NCBI RefSeq assembly: GCF_007713735.2
Contig: NZ_VMNW02000030.1
Span: forward strand, 19,749-83,748
Length of the DNA: 64,000 nt
Direction: 5' to 3'
DNA from: Amycolatopsis acidicola
Lineage (GTDB): Bacteria > Actinomycetota > Actinomycetes > Mycobacteriales > Pseudonocardiaceae
Both the position numbers and the translations under genes were made by a program. The notes below the pieces were generated by a model. That model was not told the DNA's origin. It saw only the letters and a program-made list of their open reading frames with translations, and ran no database searches. Every line of letters starts with the position of its first letter. The first letter of the stretch is position 1. Positions 41,042 through 48,525 of the stretch are shown here, piece by piece.

Positions 41042-41097
41042 TCGTCCCACACACGTCATCCCACACACGTCGTCCCCCAAGCGTCGTCCCCCAGACG
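41042..41097 (+). repeat. 14-bp tandem repeat, 4 units
   Basis: TCGTCCCACACACG, TCATCCCACACACG, TCGTCCCCCAAGCG and TCGTCCCCCAGACG follow each other without gaps, about 50 bp before the deazaflavin reductase gene. Confidence 0.8.
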
Positions 41098-41145
41098 ATC
41101 CGGCCTGTCCGGCGGGGCGCCCACGCCGGCAGTAAGGTCCCGGCC

Positions 41146-41565
41146 ATGAGTTCCGCGATTGATCTGCACGGCGACCCGCACGTCGAACGTTACCTGGAGA
41201 CCAACGGCGAGGACGGCTACCACTGGCGCAACGGGACCACGATCCTGATCCTGTTCACCAAGGGCCGCAAGTCCGGCGAGCAGCGCACCCACGCGCTGAT
41301 CTTCCGCGAGCACGAAGGCGACTACCTCGTCGTGGCGTCCAAGGGCGGCACGGACGCGCCCCCGGCCTGGTTCCTGAACCTCACCGCCGACCCGAACGTG
41401 GAAGTCCAGATCAAGGGCGACCGCTTCCCCGCTAAGGCCCGTCTCGCCACCCCGCAGGAAAAGCCCGCGCTGTGGGCGAAGATGACCGAGGTCTGGCCGG
41501 ACTACGACGAGTACCAGAAGAAGACCACCCGCGAGATCCCCGTCGTCGTCCTCGAACGCCAGTAG
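41146..41565 (+). CDS. Deazaflavin (F420)-dependent nitroreductase family protein
   Basis: This 139-residue protein of the Ddn/FDR family has the split-barrel pattern TTILILFTKGRKSGEQRTHALIF, VVASKGGTDAPPAWFLNLTA and a late VWPDYDEYQKKT. The GRKSG and SKGG loops contact the F420 phosphates and ring. It reduces quinones or other electrophiles with F420H2, protecting the cell from oxidative stress. F420 use fits an actinomycete. It ends at a strong bidirectional terminator. Confidence 0.92.
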   Translation: MSSAIDLHGDPHVERYLETNGEDGYHWRNGTTILILFTKGRKSGEQRTHALIFREHEGDYLVVASKGGTDAPPAWFLNLTADPNVEVQIKGDRFPAKARLATPQEKPALWAKMTEVWPDYDEYQKKTTREIPVVVLERQ

Positions 41566-41572
41566 CGCCACC

Positions 41573-41611
41573 GCCGGCTTGTGCACGGTCCCGGACCGTG
41601 CACAAGCCGGC
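41573..41611. terminator. Bidirectional terminator, 17-bp perfect stem
   Basis: GCCGGCTTGTGCACGGT and its exact complement flank a CCCGG loop. It sits between two convergent stops (41565 and 41612) and should end transcription from both sides. Confidence 0.85.
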
Positions 41612-42343
41612 TCAGGCGGTCGGCCGGAACGACTCCACGCCGCGCGCCACCTGCTCGTCCCAGCCGTCCGACGGCTTCTGAGCGGCGTATTCGTCGTGCC
41701 AGTTCCACCATTCATACGGCGGCGTCTGCGGATAACCCTCCGGCAAATCCTCCCATTCCTCCTGGCGGCCCAGCGCCGTCATGTCGAGATAGCTCCACGT
41801 GCCGCCGAGCGCTTCGTCACCGCGGTTGTTGATGAAAAAGGTGCGGAAAACCCTGTCCCCGGAACGGAAGAACGCGTTCGTGCCGTGCCATTCGGACACG
41901 CCGAAATCCGCGTCGAACCCGTCGGTGAGGGTGTACCACGGCATTTCCCAGCCCATCCGCGCCTTGACCCGCGCGATGTCCGGCTGCGTGGCACGCGACA
42001 CGAAGGCCAGCGTGGTGTCACGGGCGTTGAGGTGCGCGACGTGGGCTACCTGGTCGGCCACCATCGAACAGCCGCGGCACGGATGCTCGGGCCAGCCGAA
42101 CACGCCGGGGTCGAAGAAAGCACGGTAGACGATCAGCTGGCGGCGCCCCTCGAACAGGTCGAGCAGGCTCATCGTGCCGTCAGGGCCCTCGAATTCATAC
42201 GCCTTCTCCACGGCGTGCCAAGGCATCCGGCGGCGCTCCGCGGCGAGCGCGTCCCGGGCGCGGGTCAGCTGCTTTTCCTTCACCAGCAAGCGTTGTCGTT
42301 CCGTCTCCCATTCCGCCGGGGAAACGACCGGGGGTGTCTTCAT
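41612..42343 (-). CDS. DUF899 thioredoxin-like protein
   Basis: The 243-residue protein has the DUF899 features EGRRQLIVYRAFF, WPEHPCRGCSMVADQV with a CxxC, and a C-terminal YEWWNWHDEY. The fold is thioredoxin-like with an extended middle; function is unsettled but redox chemistry is likely. It is the last of three coupled genes, its ATG overlapping the ArsR stop. ArsR/SRPBCC/DUF899 neighbourhoods are common in actinomycetes. Confidence 0.9.
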   Translation of the reverse strand: MKTPPVVSPAEWETERQRLLVKEKQLTRARDALAAERRRMPWHAVEKAYEFEGPDGTMSLLDLFEGRRQLIVYRAFFDPGVFGWPEHPCRGCSMVADQVAHVAHLNARDTTLAFVSRATQPDIARVKARMGWEMPWYTLTDGFDADFGVSEWHGTNAFFRSGDRVFRTFFINNRGDEALGGTWSYLDMTALGRQEEWEDLPEGYPQTPPYEWWNWHDEYAAQKPSDGWDEQVARGVESFRPTA

Positions 42344-42699
42344 CCTGCTCTCCCTTCGGTTTCGCGCGCGGACCGGTCCAGGTGGCCCTGCAACGCGTCG
42401 AGCGGGTTGTCCCAGTCGCGGGCCAGCGCGGCCAGGAACTGTTGCGCCACTTGCATCGGGGCCGACCGCAACCGGTAGCGCACCCGGCGCCGCTCCCCCG
42501 GCTCCGCCGTCACGAGACCGGCCTCGGCGAGCAGCGCGAGATGCTTGGCGATCGCCTGCCGCGTGATGGGCAGGTGGCCGGCCAGGTCCGTCGCCGTGGC
42601 CGGCCCCCGCTCCGCCAGCGCGGCCAGGATCGCGCGCCGGCTCGGATCGGCCAGCGCGACGAAGACCTGTTCGGCGATCGCTTCGGGATCAAGCTGCAT
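42340..42699 (-). CDS. ArsR-family transcriptional repressor
   Basis: This 119-residue winged-helix protein reads DPSRRAILAALAERGPATAT, then LPITRQAIAKHLALLAEAGLV. No cysteine metal site is seen, so it belongs to the metal-independent group often paired with SRPBCC proteins. It overlaps the SRPBCC gene upstream by 11 bp and the DUF899 gene downstream by 4 bp. The long palindrome upstream of the operon is its probable operator. Confidence 0.92.
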   Translation of the reverse strand: MQLDPEAIAEQVFVALADPSRRAILAALAERGPATATDLAGHLPITRQAIAKHLALLAEAGLVTAEPGERRRVRYRLRSAPMQVAQQFLAALARDWDNPLDALQGHLDRSARETEGRAG

Positions 42700-43132
42700 C
42701 GAGATAGGAAACCAGCTCTTCCAGCTCGTTCTTCCAGCCGTCGACGTTGCCGCCGAACGCCTTGCCGTGATCCTCTTCCGCGAGCTGCGCGAAGCCGCTC
42801 TCGACCACCGTGAGGCGGGTGCCCGCGCCCGCGGGCTCGAGCGTGAACTCCACGTACGTGCGGCGCGGATCCTCGTCCGGCAGGCCGAAGATGCGCCAGG
42901 TGTAGCCGAACACCTTCGGCTCCTCGACCCGCTCGACGCGCATCTCGGCGCGGTGCCCGTTGCTCCACCGCATCCAGGCCGCGCCGCCGACCCGCAGGTC
43001 GATGCCCGCTTCGTTGCCGAACCACGTGCCCAGTCCCTCGGCCGTGGTGAGCGCCGCCCACACCGCCCGCGGCGGGTGCGCGATCTCCACGGTCCGTTCG
43101 ATCCGATCAGGAAAACCCACGACAGCCTCCAT
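42689..43132 (-). CDS. SRPBCC (AHSA1/activator of Hsp90 type) protein
   Basis: The 147-residue START-like helix-grip protein has ERTVEIAHPPRAVWAALTTA at the N-terminus, GGAAWMRWSNGH and the C-terminal helix GGNVDGWKNELEELVSYLD. It probably binds a small hydrophobic ligand. The ATG at 43132 is taken as start because the longer frame to 43183 crosses the operator palindrome. It heads a three-gene operon with ArsR and DUF899. Confidence 0.9.
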   Translation of the reverse strand: MEAVVGFPDRIERTVEIAHPPRAVWAALTTAEGLGTWFGNEAGIDLRVGGAAWMRWSNGHRAEMRVERVEEPKVFGYTWRIFGLPDEDPRRTYVEFTLEPAGAGTRLTVVESGFAQLAEEDHGKAFGGNVDGWKNELEELVSYLDAA

Positions 43133-43137
43133 GTGTA

Positions 43138-43178
43138 GCAACCAACTGGTTGCCACATTATGGCAACCAGTTGGTTGC
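43138..43178. promoter_or_regulatory. 41-bp perfect palindrome, ArsR-type operator
   Basis: Arms of 18 bp begin GCAACCAACTGGTTGCCA and are exactly complementary to the other side around CATTA. Each arm itself is a near-palindrome of GCAAC/GTTGC, giving four half-sites. It ends 6 bp before the SRPBCC ATG and lies 71 bp from the glyoxalase-type gene, so it can control both. Confidence 0.8.
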
Positions 43179-43248
43179 GTCAACCCCGCCGTGGACCGGT
43201 CAGGAATCGAGAAGCCCGCAAGCCCTGCCCGCTCCTAACGTGAACGCC

Positions 43249-43860
43249 ATGACCTCAATCGACTCCCTCACCCTCGAAGTCACCGACCCTGCCGCCGCGG
43301 AACGCTTCTACAAGGCGGCCTTCGGATTCGACACCCAGATCCGCGTGCGCGCTTCCGACGCGCCGACCTCCGGATTCCGTGGCTTCACGCTCTCGCTGAC
43401 CGTGCCGCAGCCGTCCACGGTCAACAGATTCGCCGAAGCCGCTCTCGACGCGGGCGCCACGGCACTGAAGCCGGTCTCGAAATCGTTCTGGGGCTACGGC
43501 GGTGTCGTCCAGGCACCGGACGGCACGATCTGGAAGATCGCCAGCTCGTCCAAAAAGGACACCGGCACCGACACCGGCGCGATCGACTCGATCGTGCTCC
43601 TGCTCGGCGCCGCGGATGTGGCCGCCAGCAAGGCTTTCTACGTCGAGCACGGCCTGACCGTCGCGAAGAGCTTCGGCCGGAAGTACGTCGAGTTCGACAG
43701 CCCGTCCGGCGCGATCAAGCTCGCGCTCTACGGCTACCGCGCGCTCGCCAAGGACGCCGGGGTCTCGCCCGAAGGCTCCGGCTCACACCGGATCGCGTTG
43801 GGCAGCACCGCGGGGCCGTTCACCGACCCGGACGGGTTCGTGTGGGAGGCCGCGGGATAA
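43249..43860 (+). CDS. Glyoxalase/VOC-family protein, two-domain
   Basis: This 203-residue protein has two beta-alpha-beta-beta-beta units: the first starts IDSLTLEVTDPAAAERFYKAAFGF, the second IDSIVLLLGAADVAASKAFYVEHGL and ends GPFTDPDGFVWE. It lacks obvious histidine/glutamate metal pairs in the first unit, so binding rather than catalysis is possible. It is divergent from the SRPBCC/ArsR operon across the palindrome and is followed by a terminator. Longer frames from 43150 cross the operator and are rejected. Confidence 0.9.
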   Translation: MTSIDSLTLEVTDPAAAERFYKAAFGFDTQIRVRASDAPTSGFRGFTLSLTVPQPSTVNRFAEAALDAGATALKPVSKSFWGYGGVVQAPDGTIWKIASSSKKDTGTDTGAIDSIVLLLGAADVAASKAFYVEHGLTVAKSFGRKYVEFDSPSGAIKLALYGYRALAKDAGVSPEGSGSHRIALGSTAGPFTDPDGFVWEAAG

Positions 43861-43902
43861 CGCCGTCAGGAGCCGACATGGGCGCGCAGCACGCGAGGAC
43901 CG

Positions 43903-43931
43903 GCCGGGCCAGGGAAACTCCGCGGCCCGGC
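43903..43931 (+). terminator. Stem-loop after the VOC gene
   Basis: GCCGGGCC and GGCCCGGC form an 8-bp perfect stem with a 13-nt loop, 42 bp after the stop. The rest of 43861-44038 shows nothing else until the leader promoter. Confidence 0.5.
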
Positions 43932-44026
43932 TCCCCCTTCGCGCCGCACCGCCGTCGCTTTCAGTGGGGACGTGATCACCGTGCGCACCCACCCAGCGAG
44001 TGATGCAGCCGGGGATGGTCGCGTGT

Positions 44027-44032
44027 TAGCCT
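44027..44032 (+). promoter_or_regulatory. -10 box of a leaderless leader-peptide transcript
   Basis: TAGCCT preceded by TGT lies 6 bp before the GTG of the leader peptide, so transcription would start at or next to the GTG. No good -35 is visible. Confidence 0.4.
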
Positions 44033-44038
44033 GTGGCC

Positions 44039-44086
44039 GTGCAGCGCCAGACGACTCTTCAGCTCGTAACCCGGCGCGCCGGCTGA
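44039..44086 (+). CDS. 15-residue leader peptide ahead of the ACT-domain gene
   Basis: GTG starts a short frame encoding MQRQTTLQLVTRRAG and ending in TGA at 44084-44086. The frame is leaderless and its 3' end lies in the left arm of a strong hairpin, so ribosome position would decide whether the hairpin forms. This is the design of ribosome-mediated attenuation. The peptide has paired Thr and Leu/Val residues but no clear run of one amino acid, so the sensed signal is unclear. Confidence 0.5.
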   Translation: MQRQTTLQLVTRRAG

Positions 44087-44105
44087 AACCAGGTCGCCGG
44101 CGCGC
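44074..44105 (+). promoter_or_regulatory. Attenuator-like hairpin
   Basis: GCGCGCCGGC (44074-44083) and GCCGGCGCGC (44096-44105) pair perfectly around a 12-nt loop that contains the leader stop codon. It lies 85 bp before the ACT-domain gene. Confidence 0.5.
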
Positions 44106-44190
44106 AGTTGTCGGCGTCCGCTTGAGCGGCATTTCCTTCGGGGCCTGGCCCGGATTCCCAGCCAGTTCCCTTGCTCCTGGAGATCCGCTC

Positions 44191-44466
44191 ATGACTGCCA
44201 CCTTCACCGTCCCGGCCCAGCGTTCCACCATGCTCGTCCGGCGGCGCATCACCGCGTACTTCCTCGGCGGGGTCGAGGAAATCCCCGGCCTCGTCAGCGC
44301 GCTGGCGCGGCGGGCGGGCGCCGTGCACGAGCTGTCGGTCGACATCCGGGACGGGGTCCGGGAAAGCAACCTGGTCTGCGCCGTGCTCCTGCCCGGCGAC
44401 GAGATCGACCCGATGCTCGACTGGCTGCGCGAGTTGCCTGCCGTCGTCTCGGCGGAGCTGGCCTGA
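44191..44466 (+). CDS. ACT-domain protein (IlvH-like single domain)
   Basis: The 91-residue protein fits the ACT fold: RRITAYFLGG, EEIPGLVSALARRAGAVHEL, a short RESNLVCAVL strand and a final helix with LPAVVSAEL. The PGLVSALARR helix is the amino-acid-binding site in acetolactate synthase regulatory subunits. No catalytic large subunit is nearby, so it is an orphan. GGAG precedes the ATG. Expression is probably attenuated through the upstream leader peptide and hairpin. Confidence 0.75.
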   Translation: MTATFTVPAQRSTMLVRRRITAYFLGGVEEIPGLVSALARRAGAVHELSVDIRDGVRESNLVCAVLLPGDEIDPMLDWLRELPAVVSAELA

Positions 44467-44490
44467 CGCGTGGGACTCGAGGCTGTGCCT

Positions 44491-44528
44491 CGCGGAGGTG
44501 ACGGTGCGGGTCGACCGTCACCTCCGCG
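44491..44528. terminator. Bidirectional terminator, 15-bp perfect stem
   Basis: CGCGGAGGTGACGGT and ACCGTCACCTCCGCG are exact complements around an 8-nt loop. It ends both the ACT gene and the five-gene acyl-CoA operon coming from the right. Confidence 0.85.
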
Positions 44529-44533
44529 CCGCG

Positions 44534-45697
44534 TTAACGGAAGGCGGACTCCCCCGTCAGTGCTTGGCCGATGACCAGCTGGTGCACCTCCGAAGTGCCC
44601 TCGTAGGTCAGCACCGACTCGAGGTTGTTCGCGTGCCGCAGGACCGGGTATTCGAGGCTGATCCCGTTCGCGCCCAGCAACGTCCGGCACTCGCGGGCGA
44701 TCGCCAGTGCCTCGCGGACATTGTTCAGCTTGCCGAGGCTCACCTGCTCCGGACGCAGCCGGCCGTCGTCCTTGAGACGGCCCAGATGCAGGGCCAGCAG
44801 CATCCCCTTGCCGAGCTCCAGCGTCATGTCGGCGAGTTTCAGCTGGGTGGCCTGGTAACCCGCGAGCGGTTTGCCGAAGATGTCACGCTCCCGCGTGTAC
44901 GCCAGCGCCGTTTCCAGGCAGTCGCGCGCCGCACCGAGGGCGCCGAAGACGATGCCGTAGCGCGCTTCGTTCAGACAGGACAACGGGCCGGACAGACCCC
45001 GCGCCCCGGGCAGCATCGCCGAAGCGGGCAGGCGCACGTTGTCGAGCACCAGCTCGCTGGTGACCGACGCGCGCAGCGACAGTTTCCGGGTGATCTCGGG
45101 GGCCGAGAAGCCCGGCGTGGTCGTGGGCACGACGAAACCGCGGATCTTGTCGTCGGTCTGCGCCCAGACCACGGCCACATCCGCGACGGATCCGTTGGTG
45201 ATCCACATCTTCGTGCCGTTGAGCACCCAGTCGTCCCCGTCGCGGCGGGCGTGCGTGCGCATGTCGCCGGGATTGGAACCGAAATCCGGCTCGGTGAGCC
45301 CGAAACAGCCGATCGCCTCGCCCGCGGCCATCCGCGGGAGCCACTCCTGCTTCTGTTCCTCCGAGCCCCAGCGCCAGATCGCGAACATCGCGAGCGAGCC
45401 CTGCACCGAAACCAGGCTGCGCAGCCCGGAATCCGCCGCCTCCAGCTCCAGGCACGCCAGGCCGTACGCGGTGGCGCTCGTGCCCGCGCAGCCGTAGCCC
45501 TCCAGGTGCATGCCGAGCACGCCGATCTTGCCGAGTTCGCGCGCCAGCTCCCGCGCCGGGATCGACGCGGTCTCGAACCACTCGGCCAGGTGCGGGCGGA
45601 TCCGGTCCGCGGTGAACTCCCGGACGGTGTCACGGATGGCCCGGTCGTCCTCGCCGATCAGCTCCTCGGTGCCGAACAGGCCCAGCGGGGTGTCCAT
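44534..45697 (-). CDS. gcdH: Glutaryl-CoA dehydrogenase-like acyl-CoA dehydrogenase, second copy
   Basis: This 387-residue protein shares with the copy at 38658 the blocks GMHLEGYGCAGTSATAYGLA, LVSVQGSLAMFAIWRWGSEEQ and the catalytic glutamate in VLTYEGTSEVH. It is the last gene of the alicyclic-acid operon, where glutaryl-CoA formed from pimelyl-CoA would be decarboxylated to crotonyl-CoA. The FAD-site block has DFGSN in place of DSGSD. Start from AAAGGG. Exact substrate preference versus the first copy is unknown. Confidence 0.9.
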   Translation of the reverse strand: MDTPLGLFGTEELIGEDDRAIRDTVREFTADRIRPHLAEWFETASIPARELARELGKIGVLGMHLEGYGCAGTSATAYGLACLELEAADSGLRSLVSVQGSLAMFAIWRWGSEEQKQEWLPRMAAGEAIGCFGLTEPDFGSNPGDMRTHARRDGDDWVLNGTKMWITNGSVADVAVVWAQTDDKIRGFVVPTTTPGFSAPEITRKLSLRASVTSELVLDNVRLPASAMLPGARGLSGPLSCLNEARYGIVFGALGAARDCLETALAYTRERDIFGKPLAGYQATQLKLADMTLELGKGMLLALHLGRLKDDGRLRPEQVSLGKLNNVREALAIARECRTLLGANGISLEYPVLRHANNLESVLTYEGTSEVHQLVIGQALTGESAFR

Positions 45698-45710
45698 GCG
45701 TTTTCCCTTT

Positions 45711-46862
45711 CTAGACAAAGGCACTGATGCCGGTCTCGGCACGGCCGATGAGCAGTTTCTGGATCTGGCTGGTGCCCTCGTACAACGTCATCACGCGGGC
45801 GTCGCGCAGGTACTTCTGGACCGGATACTCGTCGATGTAACCGTAACCGCCGAAGATCTGGATCGCACTGTTCGCCGCCCGCACCGCGGCTTCGCTCGCG
45901 TAGTACTTGGCCTTCGACGCCTCGACGCCGAACGGTTCCCCGCGCTCGATCAGGCCCGCCGCCCGGTACACCAGCAGGCGCGCGGCGTCGAGCTCCACGG
46001 AGATGTCCGCGATCATGTCCTGGATCAGCTGGAACGACGCGAGCGGGCGGCCGAACTGCTGGCGCTGCGTGGTGTAGTCGCGCACGCTTTCCAAGCAGCC
46101 CAGGATGATCCCGACGCAACCCGCGCCGACCGACACGCGGCCCTTGTCCAGTGAGTGCATCGCGATCGAGAAGCCCTGGCCCTCCTCGCCGAGCCGCGCG
46201 GACGCGGGCACGCGCACGTCGGTCAGGTACACCTCGCCGGTGGCCTGGCCGCGCAAACCGAGTTTGCCCTTGATCTCCCGTGTTTCGAAACCCGGCGTGT
46301 CCGTGGGCACGAGGAACGCCGAGACGCCCTTCGGCCCGGGGCCGCCGGTGCGGGCGAACACGAGGCACACGTCGGCCCAGGTGGCGTTGGTGATGAACAT
46401 CTTCTGTCCATTGAGGACATAGTCGTCACCTTCGCGCACCGCGCGGGTCTTGAGGTTTCCCGCGTCGGAACCGGTGTCCGGCTCCGTCAGCCCGAAGCAC
46501 GCGAGCACCTCACCGGTGGCGATCCGCGGCAGCCACCGCTGTTTCTGCTCCTCGGTGCCGTGCGACAGGATCACTTTGCCCACCAGGCCCATCGACACCG
46601 AAACGATGCCGCGCACGGCGGAGTCGGCGCGGCCGAGCTCCTCCATGCCGATGCAGTAGGTGACGTAGTCGCCGCCGAGCCCGCCGTACTCCTCGGGAAT
46701 GGTGAGCCCGAAGAAGCCGATCTCCCCCAGTTTCGGGATGATCGCGGTGTCGACGGATTCCGCGCGGTCCCAGTCCGCCCGGTGCGCGACCACCTCGTTG
46801 TCGAGGAAGTCGCGGGCGTATTCGCGGAACTTCCGCTGGTCGTCGGTCAGGGTCAGGTCCAT
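45711..46862 (-). CDS. Acyl-CoA dehydrogenase
   Basis: The 383-residue protein has the usual blocks ACFGLTEPDTGSDAGN, FITNATWADVCLV and the C-terminal catalytic glutamate in MTLYEGTSQIQ. It accepts electrons from an acyl-CoA and passes them to ETF. It starts 1 bp after the AliA-type ligase stop, inside the operon. It could oxidise pimelyl-CoA or the saturated ring acyl-CoA. Confidence 0.92.
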   Translation of the reverse strand: MDLTLTDDQRKFREYARDFLDNEVVAHRADWDRAESVDTAIIPKLGEIGFFGLTIPEEYGGLGGDYVTYCIGMEELGRADSAVRGIVSVSMGLVGKVILSHGTEEQKQRWLPRIATGEVLACFGLTEPDTGSDAGNLKTRAVREGDDYVLNGQKMFITNATWADVCLVFARTGGPGPKGVSAFLVPTDTPGFETREIKGKLGLRGQATGEVYLTDVRVPASARLGEEGQGFSIAMHSLDKGRVSVGAGCVGIILGCLESVRDYTTQRQQFGRPLASFQLIQDMIADISVELDAARLLVYRAAGLIERGEPFGVEASKAKYYASEAAVRAANSAIQIFGGYGYIDEYPVQKYLRDARVMTLYEGTSQIQKLLIGRAETGISAFV

Positions 46863-46863
46863 C

Positions 46864-48471
46864 TCAGCTCCCCATTTTCGCGCGCAGCTGGAACTTCTGG
46901 ATCTTGCCGCTGGCGGTGCGCGGCAGCTCGTCGAGCACCTCGAGCCGTTCCGGCCAGTACTGCTTCGCGACGCCCTTCTCCGCGAGGAACGTCCGTAGCT
47001 TCTCGAACGTCAGCTCCGCCGCGCCAGGTTTGAGCACCACACACGCGCAAGCCCGTTCCTGCAGCCGCGGATCCGGTATCGCGACGACGGCCGCCGCGTC
47101 GATGTCCGGGTGTTCGTAGAGCACGTTTTCCACGTACGCCACGGGAATGTTCTCGCCGCCGCGGATGATCACGTCCTTGGTGCGCCCGGCGATCCGCAGG
47201 TACCCGTCGGCGTCGATGGTGGCGAGGTCGCCGGTGTCGAACCAGTCGCCGTCGAACCCGGCGCGGGTCATCTCCAGCCGCTCGGCGTAGCCCACGAACA
47301 GGAACGGCCCCGCCACCTGCAGCCTGCCTTCGGTGTCCGGCGGCAGCTCGGCGCCGTTCGCGTCGACGACGCGGATGCGCATCCCCGGCCACGGGTAGCC
47401 GTCGGTGTCGATGAGTTTCTCGTCCGGGTCGCCGGGGATGCCGAGCGTCACGAGCGCGTCCTCGCTCTGCCCCCACCCGCCGAGCACGACGAGGCCGGGC
47501 AGCTTCCGCCGCGCCTCCCGCACGAGCGCACGCGGGATCGGCGCGCCCATGCAGCAGAACCGTTGCAGCGACGAGAGATCGTGCTCAGCGAGATTCGGCG
47601 CGGCCAGCAGGTCGTGCAGGAACGGCGTGGCCGCGGAGGTGTAGGTGATGCCGTGCTCGGCGGTCAGCTCGACGAACCGCCGCGCGTCCCAGACGTCCTG
47701 CAGCACACACGTGGCACCGTTCTGCACCGAAAGCCTTGCCCCGTAAAGGAACCCGGTGAGATGCGCGAGCGTGGAGGCCATGTGCAGCACGCTGTCCGGG
47801 GTGATGCCGAGCCGGGCCGGCAGCGGGTTGTTCGCCGCGATCGCGGTGTTGTGCGTGTGCATCACGCCCTTGGGCTCACCGGTGGTGCCCGAGGTGAAGA
47901 TCAGCAGGGTCACGTCGTTGGGATCCGGCCGCAGCGCCGCCAGCTCCGCCGGGTCACGCCGTTCTTCCCATGGCGTGGCGGCGAACTCGTCCCAGGAGGA
48001 GCCGACGACGAGCACGTGCTCCAGATCAGGCCATTGTGGACGAAGCTTGCCGATCATCGCCGGGTAGTCGAAGCCGCGGAACTCCGCGGGCACCACGATC
48101 ACCTTGGACTTCGCCAGCCCGACCATGAAGCCGACCTCGCGCTCGCGGTAGATCGGGATCAGCGGGTTGCTGATCGCCCCGATCCGGGTCGCGGCGTAGT
48201 GCACCACGATCCATTCGATCCAGTTGGGCAGCTGGAACGAGATCACGTCCCCGGGCGCCACGCCCAGTTCCAGCAGCCCGAGCGCGCAGCGGTCGACCTC
48301 GCGTTTCAGCTCCGCGTAAGTGATGGCGCGGCGCGAATCGTGGAACGCCGTCTTGCCGGGGGTCTTGGCTGCCACCTCGTCGAGATGGTCGGTGATGGTG
48401 CGGTTCACCCAGTACCCGGCTCGGGTGTGGGCTTCGATCTGCTCGTCGTTGAGGATCGTCGCGAAGGACAT
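46864..48471 (-). CDS. aliA: Cyclohexanecarboxylate-CoA ligase-like AMP-dependent synthetase
   Basis: This 535-residue adenylate-forming ligase has the P-loop FTSGTTGEPKGV near residue 190, GGWGQSED, WFDTGDLATID, GRTKDVIIRGGENI and the catalytic lysine in RTASGKIQK. Overall layout and the N-terminal AGYWVNRTITDHLDEVAAKT match AliA-type cyclohexanecarboxylate ligases. It activates the acid with ATP and CoA. Neighbouring BadI-like and AliB-like genes support this substrate. A GGAGACC site precedes the ATG. Confidence 0.85.
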   Translation of the reverse strand: MSFATILNDEQIEAHTRAGYWVNRTITDHLDEVAAKTPGKTAFHDSRRAITYAELKREVDRCALGLLELGVAPGDVISFQLPNWIEWIVVHYAATRIGAISNPLIPIYREREVGFMVGLAKSKVIVVPAEFRGFDYPAMIGKLRPQWPDLEHVLVVGSSWDEFAATPWEERRDPAELAALRPDPNDVTLLIFTSGTTGEPKGVMHTHNTAIAANNPLPARLGITPDSVLHMASTLAHLTGFLYGARLSVQNGATCVLQDVWDARRFVELTAEHGITYTSAATPFLHDLLAAPNLAEHDLSSLQRFCCMGAPIPRALVREARRKLPGLVVLGGWGQSEDALVTLGIPGDPDEKLIDTDGYPWPGMRIRVVDANGAELPPDTEGRLQVAGPFLFVGYAERLEMTRAGFDGDWFDTGDLATIDADGYLRIAGRTKDVIIRGGENIPVAYVENVLYEHPDIDAAAVVAIPDPRLQERACACVVLKPGAAELTFEKLRTFLAEKGVAKQYWPERLEVLDELPRTASGKIQKFQLRAKMGS

Positions 48472-48525
48472 GATGGTCTCCGGGTCAGCTCATGGTGAGG
48501 CGAGGTCGCCGTGCTCGCGGCCTCC

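Noticed and set aside
40485..41097. CRISPR array
   Set aside because: Units are contiguous and degenerate, with no unique spacers and no cas genes. The same holds for the 21-bp arrays.
40535..41145. Open frames through the 53-bp array
   Set aside because: Repeats of arginine/proline-rich peptides with no start signal; the underlying DNA is a tandem array derived from GntR.
43132..43249. Longer starts for the SRPBCC (43183) and VOC (43150) genes
   Set aside because: Both would translate the 41-bp operator palindrome; the internal starts fit the folds better.
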